Assembly (NCBI GenBank): GCA_963691655.1
Contig: OY829327.1
Location: 59,408,079-59,472,078, forward strand
Direction of reading: 5' to 3'
From: Toxonevra muliebris
Lineage: Eukaryota; Arthropoda; Insecta; Diptera; Pallopteridae
DNA length: 64,000 nucleotides
A model generated the notes under the pieces. The model did no database searches. It saw only the letters and a program-made list of their open reading frames with translations, and was not told the origin of the DNA. The position numbers and the translations under genes are program-made. Below, in pieces: positions 34,380-44,579 of the stretch. How positions within the stretch are numbered: position 1 is the stretch's first letter; every line of letters starts with the position of its first letter.

Positions 34380-35090
34380 CCTTACAGACTAAACAAATTG
34401 TAGTACTTAAGCGAAATTTAAAAGTAAACTAAATTTATGAATGAAAAGAATTAAGCATATTTTTAAATGCAGATTTAGAAGATCAGTGAAATCGCAAGCT
34501 AAGGAATTTGAGATAGAATTAAATTCTATTAAGGCTCTGTGGATAGGAGCAAAGAAAACATAACTTGTCTTACATATCTCAGCATAAAATAAAACACAAT
34601 GACGAAGATTTATCGTAAGTATGTGAAAGTAGAGCTTTAAAAGAGCTGGACAATTCATAGATCCACTAATAATATCATATACAAACAATAGCAACAGGAC
34701 AGATCTTCGACTCTGTATATACCTTAAATTAATCAGCCTACAGCAGGCTTCATATTATGGAGTAGATTCTACAAAGCGTAAGAAACGCAGAGCGTAACGT
34801 AGGAACATTTTTGAATCCGTTCAAGACAGTTGATATGGTATTGATAATGCGGCCTCCAAATGAGAGCCGCATACTCAAAGATTGATCTCACGAAGGAAGT
34901 AAACAATACTTTGAGTGTGTATGGGTCCAAAAATTCGGAGCTATTGCGCAGAATGAAAGCAAGTAGAGAGTAAGCTTTCGGAATTATATAGTTCAAGTGA
35001 ATACAAAAGAAAGCTTTCTGTCAAAAACAACGCCCAAATCTTTTATTTCACTAACAGATTTTAGGTCAGAATGACCATTCTGATATGAGG
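34380..35090 (-). mobile_element. Jockey-like LINE reverse transcriptase relic
   Basis: On the minus strand: HSDLKSVSEIKDLGVVFDRK, LSFVFT, then after a stop NYIIPKAYSLLAFILRNSSE and FLDPYTLKVLFTSFVRSIFE, YAALIW and NCLERIQK. This is the C-terminal part of a Jockey-clade reverse transcriptase (DLGV-FD--L-F; LVRS-LEY--VIW). It is broken by stops and frameshifts. The 3' end is near 34380, by TTACAGACTAAAC. Confidence 0.78.
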
Positions 35091-35098
35091 TAGGAATA

Positions 35099-36528
35099 GT
35101 AGCGTAGAAGGGGAAACATTCGTCACTTTTTTTTTAAATTGTTGTCTAGACTAAACTAATAATTTTGTTTGAAATATTATTTTTTAATTAGAAATTTACA
35201 TTTATTAGCTTTCATCTGTTATCTTAATGATTTCTATTATTTTTTAATGATTTTCAAGAAGGTCCAAAACAGTGAAAGTGCCCCAATTTCTACTTATTTT
35301 TAATGTATAAAAATTTATTTATAACATAAAGTAACAAAAATACAAATGATTCATTTTTAAAAAATGTTGTTAAAAATATAAGTAACATTCTCTGTCAATA
35401 GGAGCCCCCCCTGTCCGTAATTGGTTAATGAAAGCTTGTTATCTCTAGTTTCGAATGCAATAAGACCTTTTTCGATTTTGCATGATGGCGGACCACTATG
35501 GCGGCTGCAAGTCTACCACTTCACTTTCAAATAATAGTTTTATCCAGCGTACGTTTACCCAATTCATCATAGATAAAGCCTTTTTTGTATATTTTTTTTT
35601 CGCTGAATGTGAATCTAATATTAATTTCCATGGGAAATGTCACGTGTTGTCCCTAACCTCAAAAAACGTCCAAAAAGGCTGTTTTCGGGTCTTACGCTAT
35701 CAAACTCATCATAAAACGACGGGAAAAGCCTATTTTTGTGTAATTTCAGTTTATGAACATGAATCTAATATCATTTTCTACAGGAAATGTTATGTGTCAT
35801 CCCTAACCTCAAAAAATTAAAAATCTCTAAAAACAGTTTTTCATGTATCACGTGTCCCAAGTCATCAGAAAACTTCCCAAAAAACGTATTCTTCATTTTT
35901 CATTTCTTAACTTGGCTGTAACATACTTCTAGCGTTACCCAGAAATAACGACGTGAACTTAGTAGGTCTCTATTTCCTTTGCGGTGCTTTATTAGAGTGA
36001 AAACAAAATTAATAAACGTACGTGGAGTCTCCCATTGACAGAGAATGTTCCATAAAAAAGTGGATAGTACTGATCCAGAGAATTTATTTAGATATCACTT
36101 AACTTAACATTATACTGTCTAAAATTTATATCTTATGCCGTCGAAACCACCCTATTCGCATTCTGGCGAACGCGAATGTGCCCCAGAAGCAACCAATTTC
36201 ATAAAAACATATTTTTTTAAACTTTTTGACCATTTATAGAAACAAACTATTGCTTATTCTTTAATTAAATAACACCAATATAACATAATTAAACAACTTT
36301 TTTCTCACTCAATAAATAAAGAAGTTATTACAAGATTCACTTACTATCAAATATTATTGCAGCAACCCGAAAAACAAAAAAAAAACGTTTGCCCGCGATC
36401 ACTTACAAGCTCAACTGTCAAAGTAGAAGGGTTGAGAGATGATCGAAAAAAGCACAAATTCCTTAAATTAGAAGATAAGGGGATGAGGGGTGGCTAATGT
36501 GCCCTGAATGCTCCCCCTTCTACCCTAC
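35099..36528. mobile_element. TA-flanked non-autonomous transposon with an internal tandem repeat
   Basis: The left end GTAGCGTAGAAGGGGAAACA mirrors the right end (other strand GTAGGGTAGAAGGGGGAGCA), bordered by TA. A second internal inverted pair is ACATTCTCTGTCAATAGGAG (about 35386) and CTCCCATTGACAGAGAATGT (about 36030). Between them lie about 2.7 copies of a roughly 150-bp tandem unit (35540-35900). No transposase seen. Confidence 0.65.
35540..35900. repeat. Tandem repeat, about 150-bp period
   Basis: GAATCTAATAT starts at 35611 and 35761, and CCCTAACCTCAAAAAA at 35651 and 35801, both 150 bp apart. TCATCAT/TCATCAG and AAGCCT.TTTTTG-type landmarks occur three times at less even spacing, so the units have indels. 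Confidence 0.75.
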
Positions 36529-36829
36529 TATTTCATTTAGCAAACGTCATGTGGAAAAATAATAATAAAAATGTATGGGTGGAAAGATTTTAATGCAAAA
36601 TATAAAGTTAAAAATTAAAACGCATTTGTAAACTTTGACTTAGATAAGTCATTTTGTACATTATTTTATTTTTGCACATGTTGTTGACTATTACTATACT
36701 GTTGTGCTATAAAAGACTCTCTGCAGTCTTCCTTGACGTAAAGTAAGTGTTTGGTCGGGTGTGGCACCATGGTCGGTACTACAAGCTCAAGAAATGGCTT
36801 CCAACACCGTTCTATCTCTTCTTGATGGG

Positions 36830-37130
36830 CCACTTGAGTGATAAGGCATTCTCTCTGTCGTCGTAAGGGACAATCAGTCACGTATAATGCCGATAAGTGC
36901 AGGTATACGTCAGGACAATGCTCTCGGACCAGTTTCGTATGCGATTTATACAGCGACTTAAATGTCGAAATGATCAAGAATGTAATCCGTCAACACAGCA
37001 GCAAATACATTAACAGATTGAACCAACACTCCAACCCACTGACCATTAATTTATTAGACAACAGTCTAACTTTAAGATGATTGAAACGCTTACCCAATTC
37101 AATTAGAAATCTGATGTTCAATATGCTAAA
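36830..37130 (+). mobile_element. LINE C-terminal relic (Jockey-like)
   Basis: The plus-strand frame ends with SDLNVEMIKNVIRQHSSKYI, NRLNQHSNPLTINLLDNS and, across a stop, LKRLPNSIR. It resembles the C-terminus of Jockey-type polyproteins (tV-e-I--Y--RL--HPN-LA-NLLDN). The upstream part is decayed. Confidence 0.55.
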
Positions 37131-38439
37131 ATAAAAAAAAAAGTCTGTACTCAATTTCCGGCTTCCCAAAATGCAAATGGCAACATCTCCATTTTTATGA
37201 GTTCACAAGCAAATGATTAAAAGATTGTTAAAGAAAATAAAATAATTGTTTAAGATAAAATAAATGTTTAAAGTAAAAAATAATGATATCCACCCCTGAA
37301 AATAAGCACTAATTTGAGCGCATAAAACTGGAACGCAACTACAAACGTAAGTGATTTTCCACCATGGCTTACCTTATAAACTTCATATCTCACCAAGACT
37401 GTCATCCCAAATTATAAAACATTTTTTTTTTTTTTTGTAGTTTGGGAGTGTTTTTAATTTGCTATTTAGTTCATAAATATTGTTCAGTGATTTTTGCCCA
37501 CCTAGATTCTACTCGAAACTCTGTGCACTCGAAACACGTTTCGTACCTTCTCAAATATGAATCAAAAAGACAAGATTTTTTGTTAAAATTTTTATTAATT
37601 AGCATATTCGTAGTCGATATTCAGAGATTAAAATTTGTAGTTTTTAGGACAAATAAAACTGATTACAAAAAAACGATATTTCTAAATATCTTATTTTACT
37701 CATATCTTACACACAAAATTGTTGCGATCATAGTTTTATACACTTGTACGTAGGTAGGTACATACTTATATATGAATGTATGTATGTGATGTATTTTTTT
37801 ATATGTATGCATTTTCTTAATGTATAGTAGTAGTAGATACTTTTCTATAAACTCTAAAAATCGTTTTCAAAATGTATTTAACTAATAACACTCAATAATT
37901 TTTTAATAGAATAACATTTCTTCTAGTTAATTTAATGACATTTCAAAATTTCTCTCTCAATATAATTTATAATAATAATAAAATCTTTACCATCGATTTC
38001 AGTAAGTTGTACATATAGTGTACATACGGAATGACAATTTACTTAAGTAAGACTAAAGACAAAATTGAATGAAATAATTACAAACTAGTAAGCGCAATAT
38101 AAAGAAATCTTTCGTTCGAGCATGATTTAAGTACAGTATCAGCAGATTATATACCTATGCATAATGTACAGTATTTCATCAAATGTTTTTTAACCTCTCC
38201 TGAAAGTTATTTATGTATGTAGCAAAAATATTTATTAATTTAATTGCTCTAAGATATTTTTTTTTGTCGCTGATCACGAATGTGATATCCGTTTCGTTTA
38301 TGGAGATGAAAAAGCTTACCCGAAATCTATTACCCGAAAACCACAAAAATACGAGAGAATTATAATAAATTTGGTTTAAATATTTGAAATAACCTTTTGG
38401 ATTCGTTTTGTCTGACCCTCATTTTTTGCTACAATTTTT
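37131..38439. other. AT-rich stretch, no gene recognised
   Basis: Contains T/A homopolymer runs and ATGT-type microsatellite (37765-37810). A 103-codon frame at 37442-37753 has no recognisable motif and starts without a clear context. Confidence 0.4.
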
Positions 38440-38910
38440 GATAAAAACAGACATTTTGCGCCTCTGAAGGTCTGAACTCTCATGGGTCGCCGGTGACCCT
38501 ATGGATTTCATTGGTATTAATTTTTCACTGTAAAAAAGCTCTTAAAGAGTTTCCATTGAAGATCTTTGGGTCACCGGTAACACATAGCAAAACTTATATT
38601 TCCAAAAAAGTAAATAAAATTTTAAAATTATGAGCTATTATGTTTGAGTAAATAGTTTTTCCCAAAAAATTTTATGTATTTGGGCAAATTTTGTAAAAAT
38701 TGTGAGCTATTGAAAATTAAAAACAAAAAAAAACAATTTTTTCAATTTAATTAAAAAAATGTTTGAAAACTTTTTTAATTGAAATTAAAGAACCATCAAT
38801 TCTCTTTCCAAAAACCCTAAATTTACAAAAACTGATTGGACAGTTTTTAAAAAATCGCAAAAGTTAATCTTGTGACACCAGTTTCACCATGGTACCGCAG
38901 GGGATAAAGT
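38440..38910 (-). repeat. Dispersed repeat with GGTCACCGGT motif, copy 2
   Basis: Reverse-complement relative of 17880-18260. It holds CATGGGTCGCCGGTGACCC (38481-38499) and a second GGGTCACCGGTAACAC (about 38570), then the shared TGAGCTATTGAAAATTAAAA and TTGAAATTAAAGAACCATCA. The extra about 80 bp between the two palindromes is absent from copy 1. Confidence 0.65.
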
Positions 38911-40540
38911 AGAGTATGCTGTGAAAAATGAAGGCTTAATTATGCAAACGTAACGTTGCCAACTGTCCCGTATTGATTCTTTAATCTAGGCGATGAGTGC
39001 AAGTGATTACCGAAAACTTAACGCAACGTAGAGTTCTGTCTTCAAGAGATTTCTACGCTACCCTACATTTCGTTTGTATAATCACACCTTCAAAGTAATT
39101 TTTCTCCTGCCATGGTACATCATTATATTTGGCACCAAGTACTGATATGGGAAAGCCGATAACCATGTATAATCAGTTGAAATTAAAAAAATGAATGGAA
39201 ATTTTTAAACACTTGATAGAACCGGAGTGAAAAGAAAAGTGAAAAAAGATGGAAAGCTAAGGTCAGCTCCTGTCATATGTATGGTATGTCTTTGTATATG
39301 TATATATATTTTTTCATTAAATCTTATTGAATGTGCGTCAACAACTGGCAATGGGAGGCGTAATTTTTATACAGTCAATTTTTATTAAAATTTTTTATTA
39401 AAATTAATACTAAATAACTAATAATACTAAGCAAAACTTAAATATATATATAAAGTAGATATATTTAATTTGATTCTGTTCAAAAGTCTGGACGTTTTCT
39501 GGGAGGTGCGTGTGTTTCTTATCCCATTTCACCTTTCTTGAACTTTTTTGGACATGTGAAAAATTTCCAACAGGAATATTTATATTTACAGAAATCGTAC
39601 GAAAAATCTGGCAGATCGTTGTTTATGTTTCAGGTGCAAAATAAAATGTAATGAAATAAAATAATTATTTAAAATTAATCTAACTAAATTAAAAAATATA
39701 TAAGCGCATAAAATTTTTGTATTAAGGTACTTCATTGCCTAGAGCAACAGGACATGATAGTTACACAAATTGTACTAGTCATTAGATTTACATAAAATAT
39801 TTCAATATAAAATAAATAAGGAGTTCATGTAGTCTCAGTGGGGTTTAACGGGTTAATCTTTCTATAGATAATAATAATTGATATTTAGTTTTTAACTTAA
39901 ACAAATTGTAGAGCTCTTCCACTCCCTATATGTATTAGTCTTAGAATTTTTTAATGAAAATTAATTAGTTAATTGTCATAATAATTAAAACATATTGACA
40001 CAAAAGCCAATTGAAGGCATAGGCCGATCGAATTTTCGAATTCATATTATATTTACACGTGAACGGAAGCGACCTACAGTTTTTTATCGCAAAAGCTTCT
40101 TTTACGTAATTTGTATACTTAGCATTCTGCCATTATCATCTAAGAGGTGGTGTAGTGTAGAAATGTTTTTATTTTCTACTTTTCGCCTGAGCGAGAGGGT
40201 GTGAACCCAGCCCACGCATATACAAATCTCTCTCTCTTACTTTTTCAGAAATAAATATAAACTATAAAACTACTTAATTAAACGAATTCAATAATTTTGG
40301 TGTCATTAGAAAGCTGTTGTGATGTATATGTAAAAACTAATAATTATGATTAATAATTACTTTTTTTTATAGAATTGAATAGCGTACAGGTTATTCTGTT
40401 CTTACAAACGGATACCATATAATGTTCAGCGGTTGAAAGTACTCTAAAACACTTAAATATAAAACATAAAATTAAACTAAAAGTGGAAATGGAAGTATAT
40501 AATCTTGTTAGCTGTATAATTTTGTTAGTTGTTAGTGGCT
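38911..40540. other. Region 3' of the dan-like gene
   Basis: On the minus strand this is downstream of the dan-like reading frame and likely includes its 3' UTR. I could not pick out the poly-A site reliably among many TTTATT (AATAAA) matches. A CT microsatellite lies at about 40229-40238. Confidence 0.35.
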
Positions 40541-40924
40541 TTAACGAATTCCAAAGTTAGTTATTTCATCCTGGAAGCTTTCCATTTCGCCTTGTTGGTA
40601 TTCCCCAGTAATTTGGCAGTCATCTAGATCGTCATCCAAATCGCAGCGTACTAACTCGTACGGCGGAAAGAAGAGAGAACTCAACAATGTAGCAGATGAC
40701 TGGTATATAGCAGGAGCAAATATTTGTGAGCGTAGGAAATCATCTGTCAATGCTTTGCTACTGTTTGTAAAATTGTAATGGAGATTTCGACTGAAGGTTC
40801 CAATTTGTTCTATTGTATTTTCTTCAGTAAACAAGGATCCTTCACTGTTATAGAGATTTACAAGTTTATTGCTGTTTAACTTAAGATAATTGTTTGGCTC
40901 CGGTGGTGCCAATTTTGGTTGTTC
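40541..40924 (-). CDS. In-frame extension after the TAG stop of the dan-like gene (candidate readthrough)
   Basis: Right after TAG (40927-40925) the same frame runs for 127 sense codons to a stop at 40543-40541. It begins EQPKLAPPEPNNYLKLNSNK and later has TDDFLRSQIFAPAIYQSSAT, FFPPYELVRC and an acidic DLDDDLDDCQ. Composition is protein-like, and there is no ATG near its start, so it would not be a separate gene. Stop context is AAA TAG GAA. A 5-bp stem (TTGGC/GCCAA, 9-nt loop) starts 12 nt after the stop. I found no GT-AG intron that removes the TAG and keeps this frame. Alternatives: a recent nonsense mutation, an assembly error, or RNA editing. Confidence 0.6.
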   Translation of the reverse strand, partial: EQPKLAPPEPNNYLKLNSNKLVNLYNSEGSLFTEENTIEQIGTFSRNLHYNFTNSSKALTDDFLRSQIFAPAIYQSSATLLSSLFFPPYELVRCDLDDDLDDCQITGEYQQGEMESFQDEITNFGIR

Positions 40925-42826
40925 CTATTTGCGACGGCGATTTTTACCCCGATTCGACTCTTCGACATTTTCGTCTGATTCGGTAATTGCTTCAGTTACG
41001 TTATTATCGTTGTGTTTTGCCTTCTCAGCCACATTCACTTTTAAATCGCTGCCCGATTTGATAGCTGAAATTAGATTTCTAAGCACCACTAGTTGTACTG
41101 CAGTCACTCGCGGATTACTGCAGTTCTCAAGCCATTTGAGAAATTTTTCACCATGCTCAATGGCCTCAGCGTCTTCATGTTCAATAAACTTAGCACGCTC
41201 CTCTTCATCTGTTTTATTTGAGTGATTGTTGTTGCTGCTTCCACAACGATTGTTTTCGCTGGCGCAGCTGGTATCAGATTCATTGGCTCCATCGGCAGTG
41301 CTCGGATTGTTATTGATTTGGTAGAGTAAGTTATCGAGAACATCCTTGCAGTCGGCAACGCTTCCACCATTACGGTGGTGCGTCGGTGAGCTTATATCCG
41401 CATCGGAACTTATGATTCGACTGTGAGTGGGGCTTTTTGCTATGGGGCTTTGTGCTGGGCTGGAAGTATTGCTATGGCTAGAAGTTGGAAGGGGGCTAAG
41501 CGGTGGACTTGCTGTCTTTGTTGATTTGGTTGACAGATCTTCTGGTTTGCCACTTGAATTGTTGTGGTGAATATTCTCGATCGACGATGAACTGTGCGTC
41601 GAGGGACTGGGAGAACTCTTCGTAAGATGTGAATAGAGAATATTTTCAAAAGGCTTTTCATTGGTCGTGCGTGAGGAACTGGATCCCTCAATAGTGGTTG
41701 AAGTTGGTGGTTGCTGTTGCACCGCATTTGCGTGAGTGACCGCGGCTGACTGGAGCATTTTGTACCATAACAATAATGTATTTTTGTCGTCGCTGCTGGT
41801 CGGTAGAGTTGGCGCTGATGTTAATGAAGTCGGGAGTATTGGTGGTGTATTGGAATGTTGATTTTGTTGTTGCGGAGTCGATGCGCGGATTGGACTTTCA
41901 GTGCTGGATGGAAGGGATTGTGAGGGATAGAGATTATTGAGCCCCAACAAAGTCTGCTGCGATTTAAACCAATTTATAAATGTATCATCAGGAGTTGGCT
42001 GCAAGGATTGAAGATTGTTTAATGATGAAGGCAACGAGGGGCCTGCGAATTTCATTTTGTTCCTGCCATCATTATGATTCAAGCAATAATTCGCATCACT
42101 TAAAGCAGAAGTTGTAGGGGTTTTCTGTTTGGCCCAAGTCTTTACCGACAATCCTTGTTGACGCTCACGATCATTACCTTCGCAGCGTGAACTTTGAGTT
42201 AGCGGTTGTGTTTTTGGTTTTATATTACGCAGCGTATTTTCAGTCGCACCCAACCCATTCATCCCGCCAAATTGAGCAAGGAAACTTAACTCATTAAAAT
42301 TAATTCCTAAAGCTGGGTTCGACAGTCCAATACCGGAGAGCTGTGATAAACTGGACAATGGACTGATGGCAGCTATTGCTTGTCGCGATATATCAGTGCC
42401 AAATACTTTATTTTTTGCCGTATTGTCGAAAGCAGCGTAGTCAGGTGCCAAGCCATTAAAATTGTTAGGGTTATAGTTCAAACCATTTAATGGAGGTCGC
42501 TTGTAAACCAAGTCACTCATTTTACTGGAATAGTTGAGGGGTAAAGAAGAATCAAGCTTTTGACGTTTCTCGGGTAGAACGCCGGTCATCCCCGAACTGC
42601 TATCCAATTTTTCCCCAACAGCGTCACTAGCAGTTTTCTCGACACCTTGGCGTGCCATAAACCGCAACTTCTCCTCATTTTTGCACCAGCCACGTAGCGT
42701 TGATTCTGGTACTCCGATGTCCCGAGCGACAGATGCTTTAGACTCGCCATCGTGAATACGTTGTATGGCGACGATTTTGTCAATCGGAGTCAGGTTACGC
42801 AGCGGACGTTTACCTTTTGAACTCAT
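40925..42826 (-). CDS. dan: Distal antenna-type Pipsqueak-domain transcription regulator
   Basis: Nuclear DNA-binding regulator; Drosophila dan and danr act in antennal and eye development and bind CtBP (family knowledge). From ATG at 42826-42824 the frame gives 633 residues. Psq-type helix-turn-helix at 6-57: KRPLRNLTPIDKIVAIQRIH, then ESKASVARDIGVPESTLRGW. Then EKRQKLDSSLPLNYS, AISPLSSLSQLSG and NFNELSFLAQFGG (Dan-like), long Ser/Thr/Pro/Gln/Asn-rich linkers, a CtBP-type motif PEDLS at 428-432, and a conserved block at about 555-592 (HGEKFLKWLENCSNPRVTAV). It ends RGKNRRRK at TAG. The exon is open upstream to an acceptor (TTTCTTCTAG at 42892), so an upstream exon could add an N-terminus or be 5' UTR; I chose the first ATG of this exon. 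dan versus danr cannot be settled here, but length and linker motifs favour dan. Confidence 0.87.
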   Translation of the reverse strand: MSSKGKRPLRNLTPIDKIVAIQRIHDGESKASVARDIGVPESTLRGWCKNEEKLRFMARQGVEKTASDAVGEKLDSSSGMTGVLPEKRQKLDSSLPLNYSSKMSDLVYKRPPLNGLNYNPNNFNGLAPDYAAFDNTAKNKVFGTDISRQAIAAISPLSSLSQLSGIGLSNPALGINFNELSFLAQFGGMNGLGATENTLRNIKPKTQPLTQSSRCEGNDRERQQGLSVKTWAKQKTPTTSALSDANYCLNHNDGRNKMKFAGPSLPSSLNNLQSLQPTPDDTFINWFKSQQTLLGLNNLYPSQSLPSSTESPIRASTPQQQNQHSNTPPILPTSLTSAPTLPTSSDDKNTLLLWYKMLQSAAVTHANAVQQQPPTSTTIEGSSSSRTTNEKPFENILYSHLTKSSPSPSTHSSSSIENIHHNNSSGKPEDLSTKSTKTASPPLSPLPTSSHSNTSSPAQSPIAKSPTHSRIISSDADISSPTHHRNGGSVADCKDVLDNLLYQINNNPSTADGANESDTSCASENNRCGSSNNNHSNKTDEEERAKFIEHEDAEAIEHGEKFLKWLENCSNPRVTAVQLVVLRNLISAIKSGSDLKVNVAEKAKHNDNNVTEAITESDENVEESNRGKNRRRK

Positions 42827-42890
42827 TCGGACGTTCAGAGGCCCGTAGCTGGAAATATCCAACTTTAAGCTGTTGTCGAACAGTTTGAAA

Positions 42891-42905
42891 TCTAGAAGAA
42901 ATCAA
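42891..42905 (-). other. Splice acceptor before the dan-like coding exon
   Basis: On the minus strand a pyrimidine-rich TTGATTTCTTCTAG precedes ATTTCAAACTG. It implies at least one upstream exon, probably untranslated; I could not locate it. Confidence 0.6.
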
Positions 42906-43375
42906 GAAAAACAAAAGAAAAATTTTTATTAGAATTTTCGTTCGAAAACTTAATTTACACAGGATTTAGGTTTTTTGTTTGATTTTCACATTGATTCAAC
43001 CAACAATTAATAAATAATTAGGAGACCTACAAATAAAAATCTTCAAACTTTGCTCCCTAATCAACAGATTAATACCGAAGAAACGAAAATTTTGTTTACT
43101 TGTGACCGGACTCACATTTAATCCGAAAAGTGTAACATAGAACAGTAAATAAGGCCCAATAGTAGCGCCTACATGTACAGTTTCAGCTGAAAGAATTGTG
43201 TTAAAAAATAAAGAATTATGTGTAACAACCTAAACACGTTGAATGCGACATGACTGCACCTGTTAAAACTCATACCTACATTTTTGTGAAGACGAACGAA
43301 TTTATGACAATTGACACGGAGTGAGAGAAATTCTACAGCCCGCAAAATAAGTAATAAAAATAAATCATTAGCTCT
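42906..43375. other. Intron or upstream DNA of the dan-like gene
   Basis: AT-rich, no exon or repeat recognised. Confidence 0.35.
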
Positions 43376-43475
43376 GTTCACGTACTTTTCCATCAAAAAC
43401 TTTCAGGGAGAGAATAAAAGAAAGATTGAGAAAAAAATTGTCACAAAGAGAAACTATCAGAAAAAGTACGTGAAC
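43376..43475. mobile_element. Small palindromic element with GTTCACGTAC ends
   Basis: GTTCACGTACTTTT at 43376 is mirrored by AAAAGTACGTGAAC ending at 43475. Two more GTACGTGAAC copies at about 43795-43804 and 43846-43855 and shared AAACTTTCA.. and CTCTCTC motifs show a second, related element in 43700-43860. Confidence 0.6.
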
Positions 43476-44086
43476 AGAAAACTATTAAAAACTTTCAACT
43501 AAACAGCTGATCCGTTGTGAATTTTAAGCGCGAAAAAAAAATTATTAATTTAAAGAGTAATTTGTTAAAATCATTTCGTGTGGCACACTCGCATTCACAA
43601 ATATTTGCATTTTCAACATCATAAATTCACTTTAACAAATTTAACACAACCAAAATTATTGTTGACACTTTTATTTTTGACAGTTATTCTTTTCGGCAGC
43701 TGCAAATTTGTGAAAGTAAAATTTTTACTTTCAGAAACTTTCAACTACTTTTTTCTCTCTCACATTCTTTCGCTCTCGTTAAAAGTTTTTCGAGTACGTG
43801 AACACTTTTCCAGTGAAAACTATTAATAATTGTTAACAATTTTTTGTACGTGAACATACCTATTTTCTGACGACATGGCAACATTTGGTGCAGTGTCGCT
43901 GTTGCGTTCAATATGTTTATTTTTTTTACAGTTTACTGTTTATTTTTCGCTTTTCTATTTCAGCATATTTTCCTCAAACCAATCCGCTAATGTTTACTAT
44001 CAAAAAAAAAAAAAAAAACCGTGCAAATGTAACTGTGACATTAAATGCGTTCAGAAGATAAAAAATTTTAAATTGTTGCTCGTAAA

Positions 44087-44310
44087 TTGACAACAGGTGC
44101 TTTTAAACAGTTGTGTCTTCTGAACGGCATGATGCATAATCTGTCCAATTTTTGGGAAATAACATGTTGGCATGAAAAAGCGGAAAAATAATATGATGAA
44201 TGAAAATAGCGTCCAAATGCTAGCAGTTAGCTGATCAAAAATACACAACTACGCGTTCAGAAGGCACGCTCTCCTCTGTTGGCCAACAGTTGTGTCTTCT
44301 GAACGCAACC
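44087..44310. mobile_element. MITE, copy 2 (with 34035-34228)
   Basis: Same landmarks as copy 1, with a better-preserved GTGTCTTCTGAACGCAACC end. A facing GCGTTCAGAAG at 44048-44058 may be the true left end. Confidence 0.65.
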
Positions 44311-44579
44311 AATATATCTTTCTACCCAATAAGACAATATGACAAAACAGCTGATTGAATTACAAAAATTAATTCATAAAAATGAACAAAATGGATAAAA
44401 TGTCGGCCGCGATATTCTAAAGGTGCTCTTTCTCATCAATTCACAATTTGAAATAAATCTCTACTAAATGGACGCTTTCAGGGGGATCAGCGGTTAATAA
44501 ATTGACATTCTTTTTAGACGCACTTTATAAGGAGTGCGCAGTAAAAAATTGTAACATATTTTTTAACTTCCTACTTTTG

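Noticed and set aside
40853..40953. An intron that would remove the TAG of the dan-like gene
   Set aside because: The GTAAAAATC donor with the AATAG acceptor gives only 23 nt, too short to splice. With the AAACAG acceptor it gives 76 nt, which shifts the frame and meets TAA after a few codons. Neither keeps the downstream frame.
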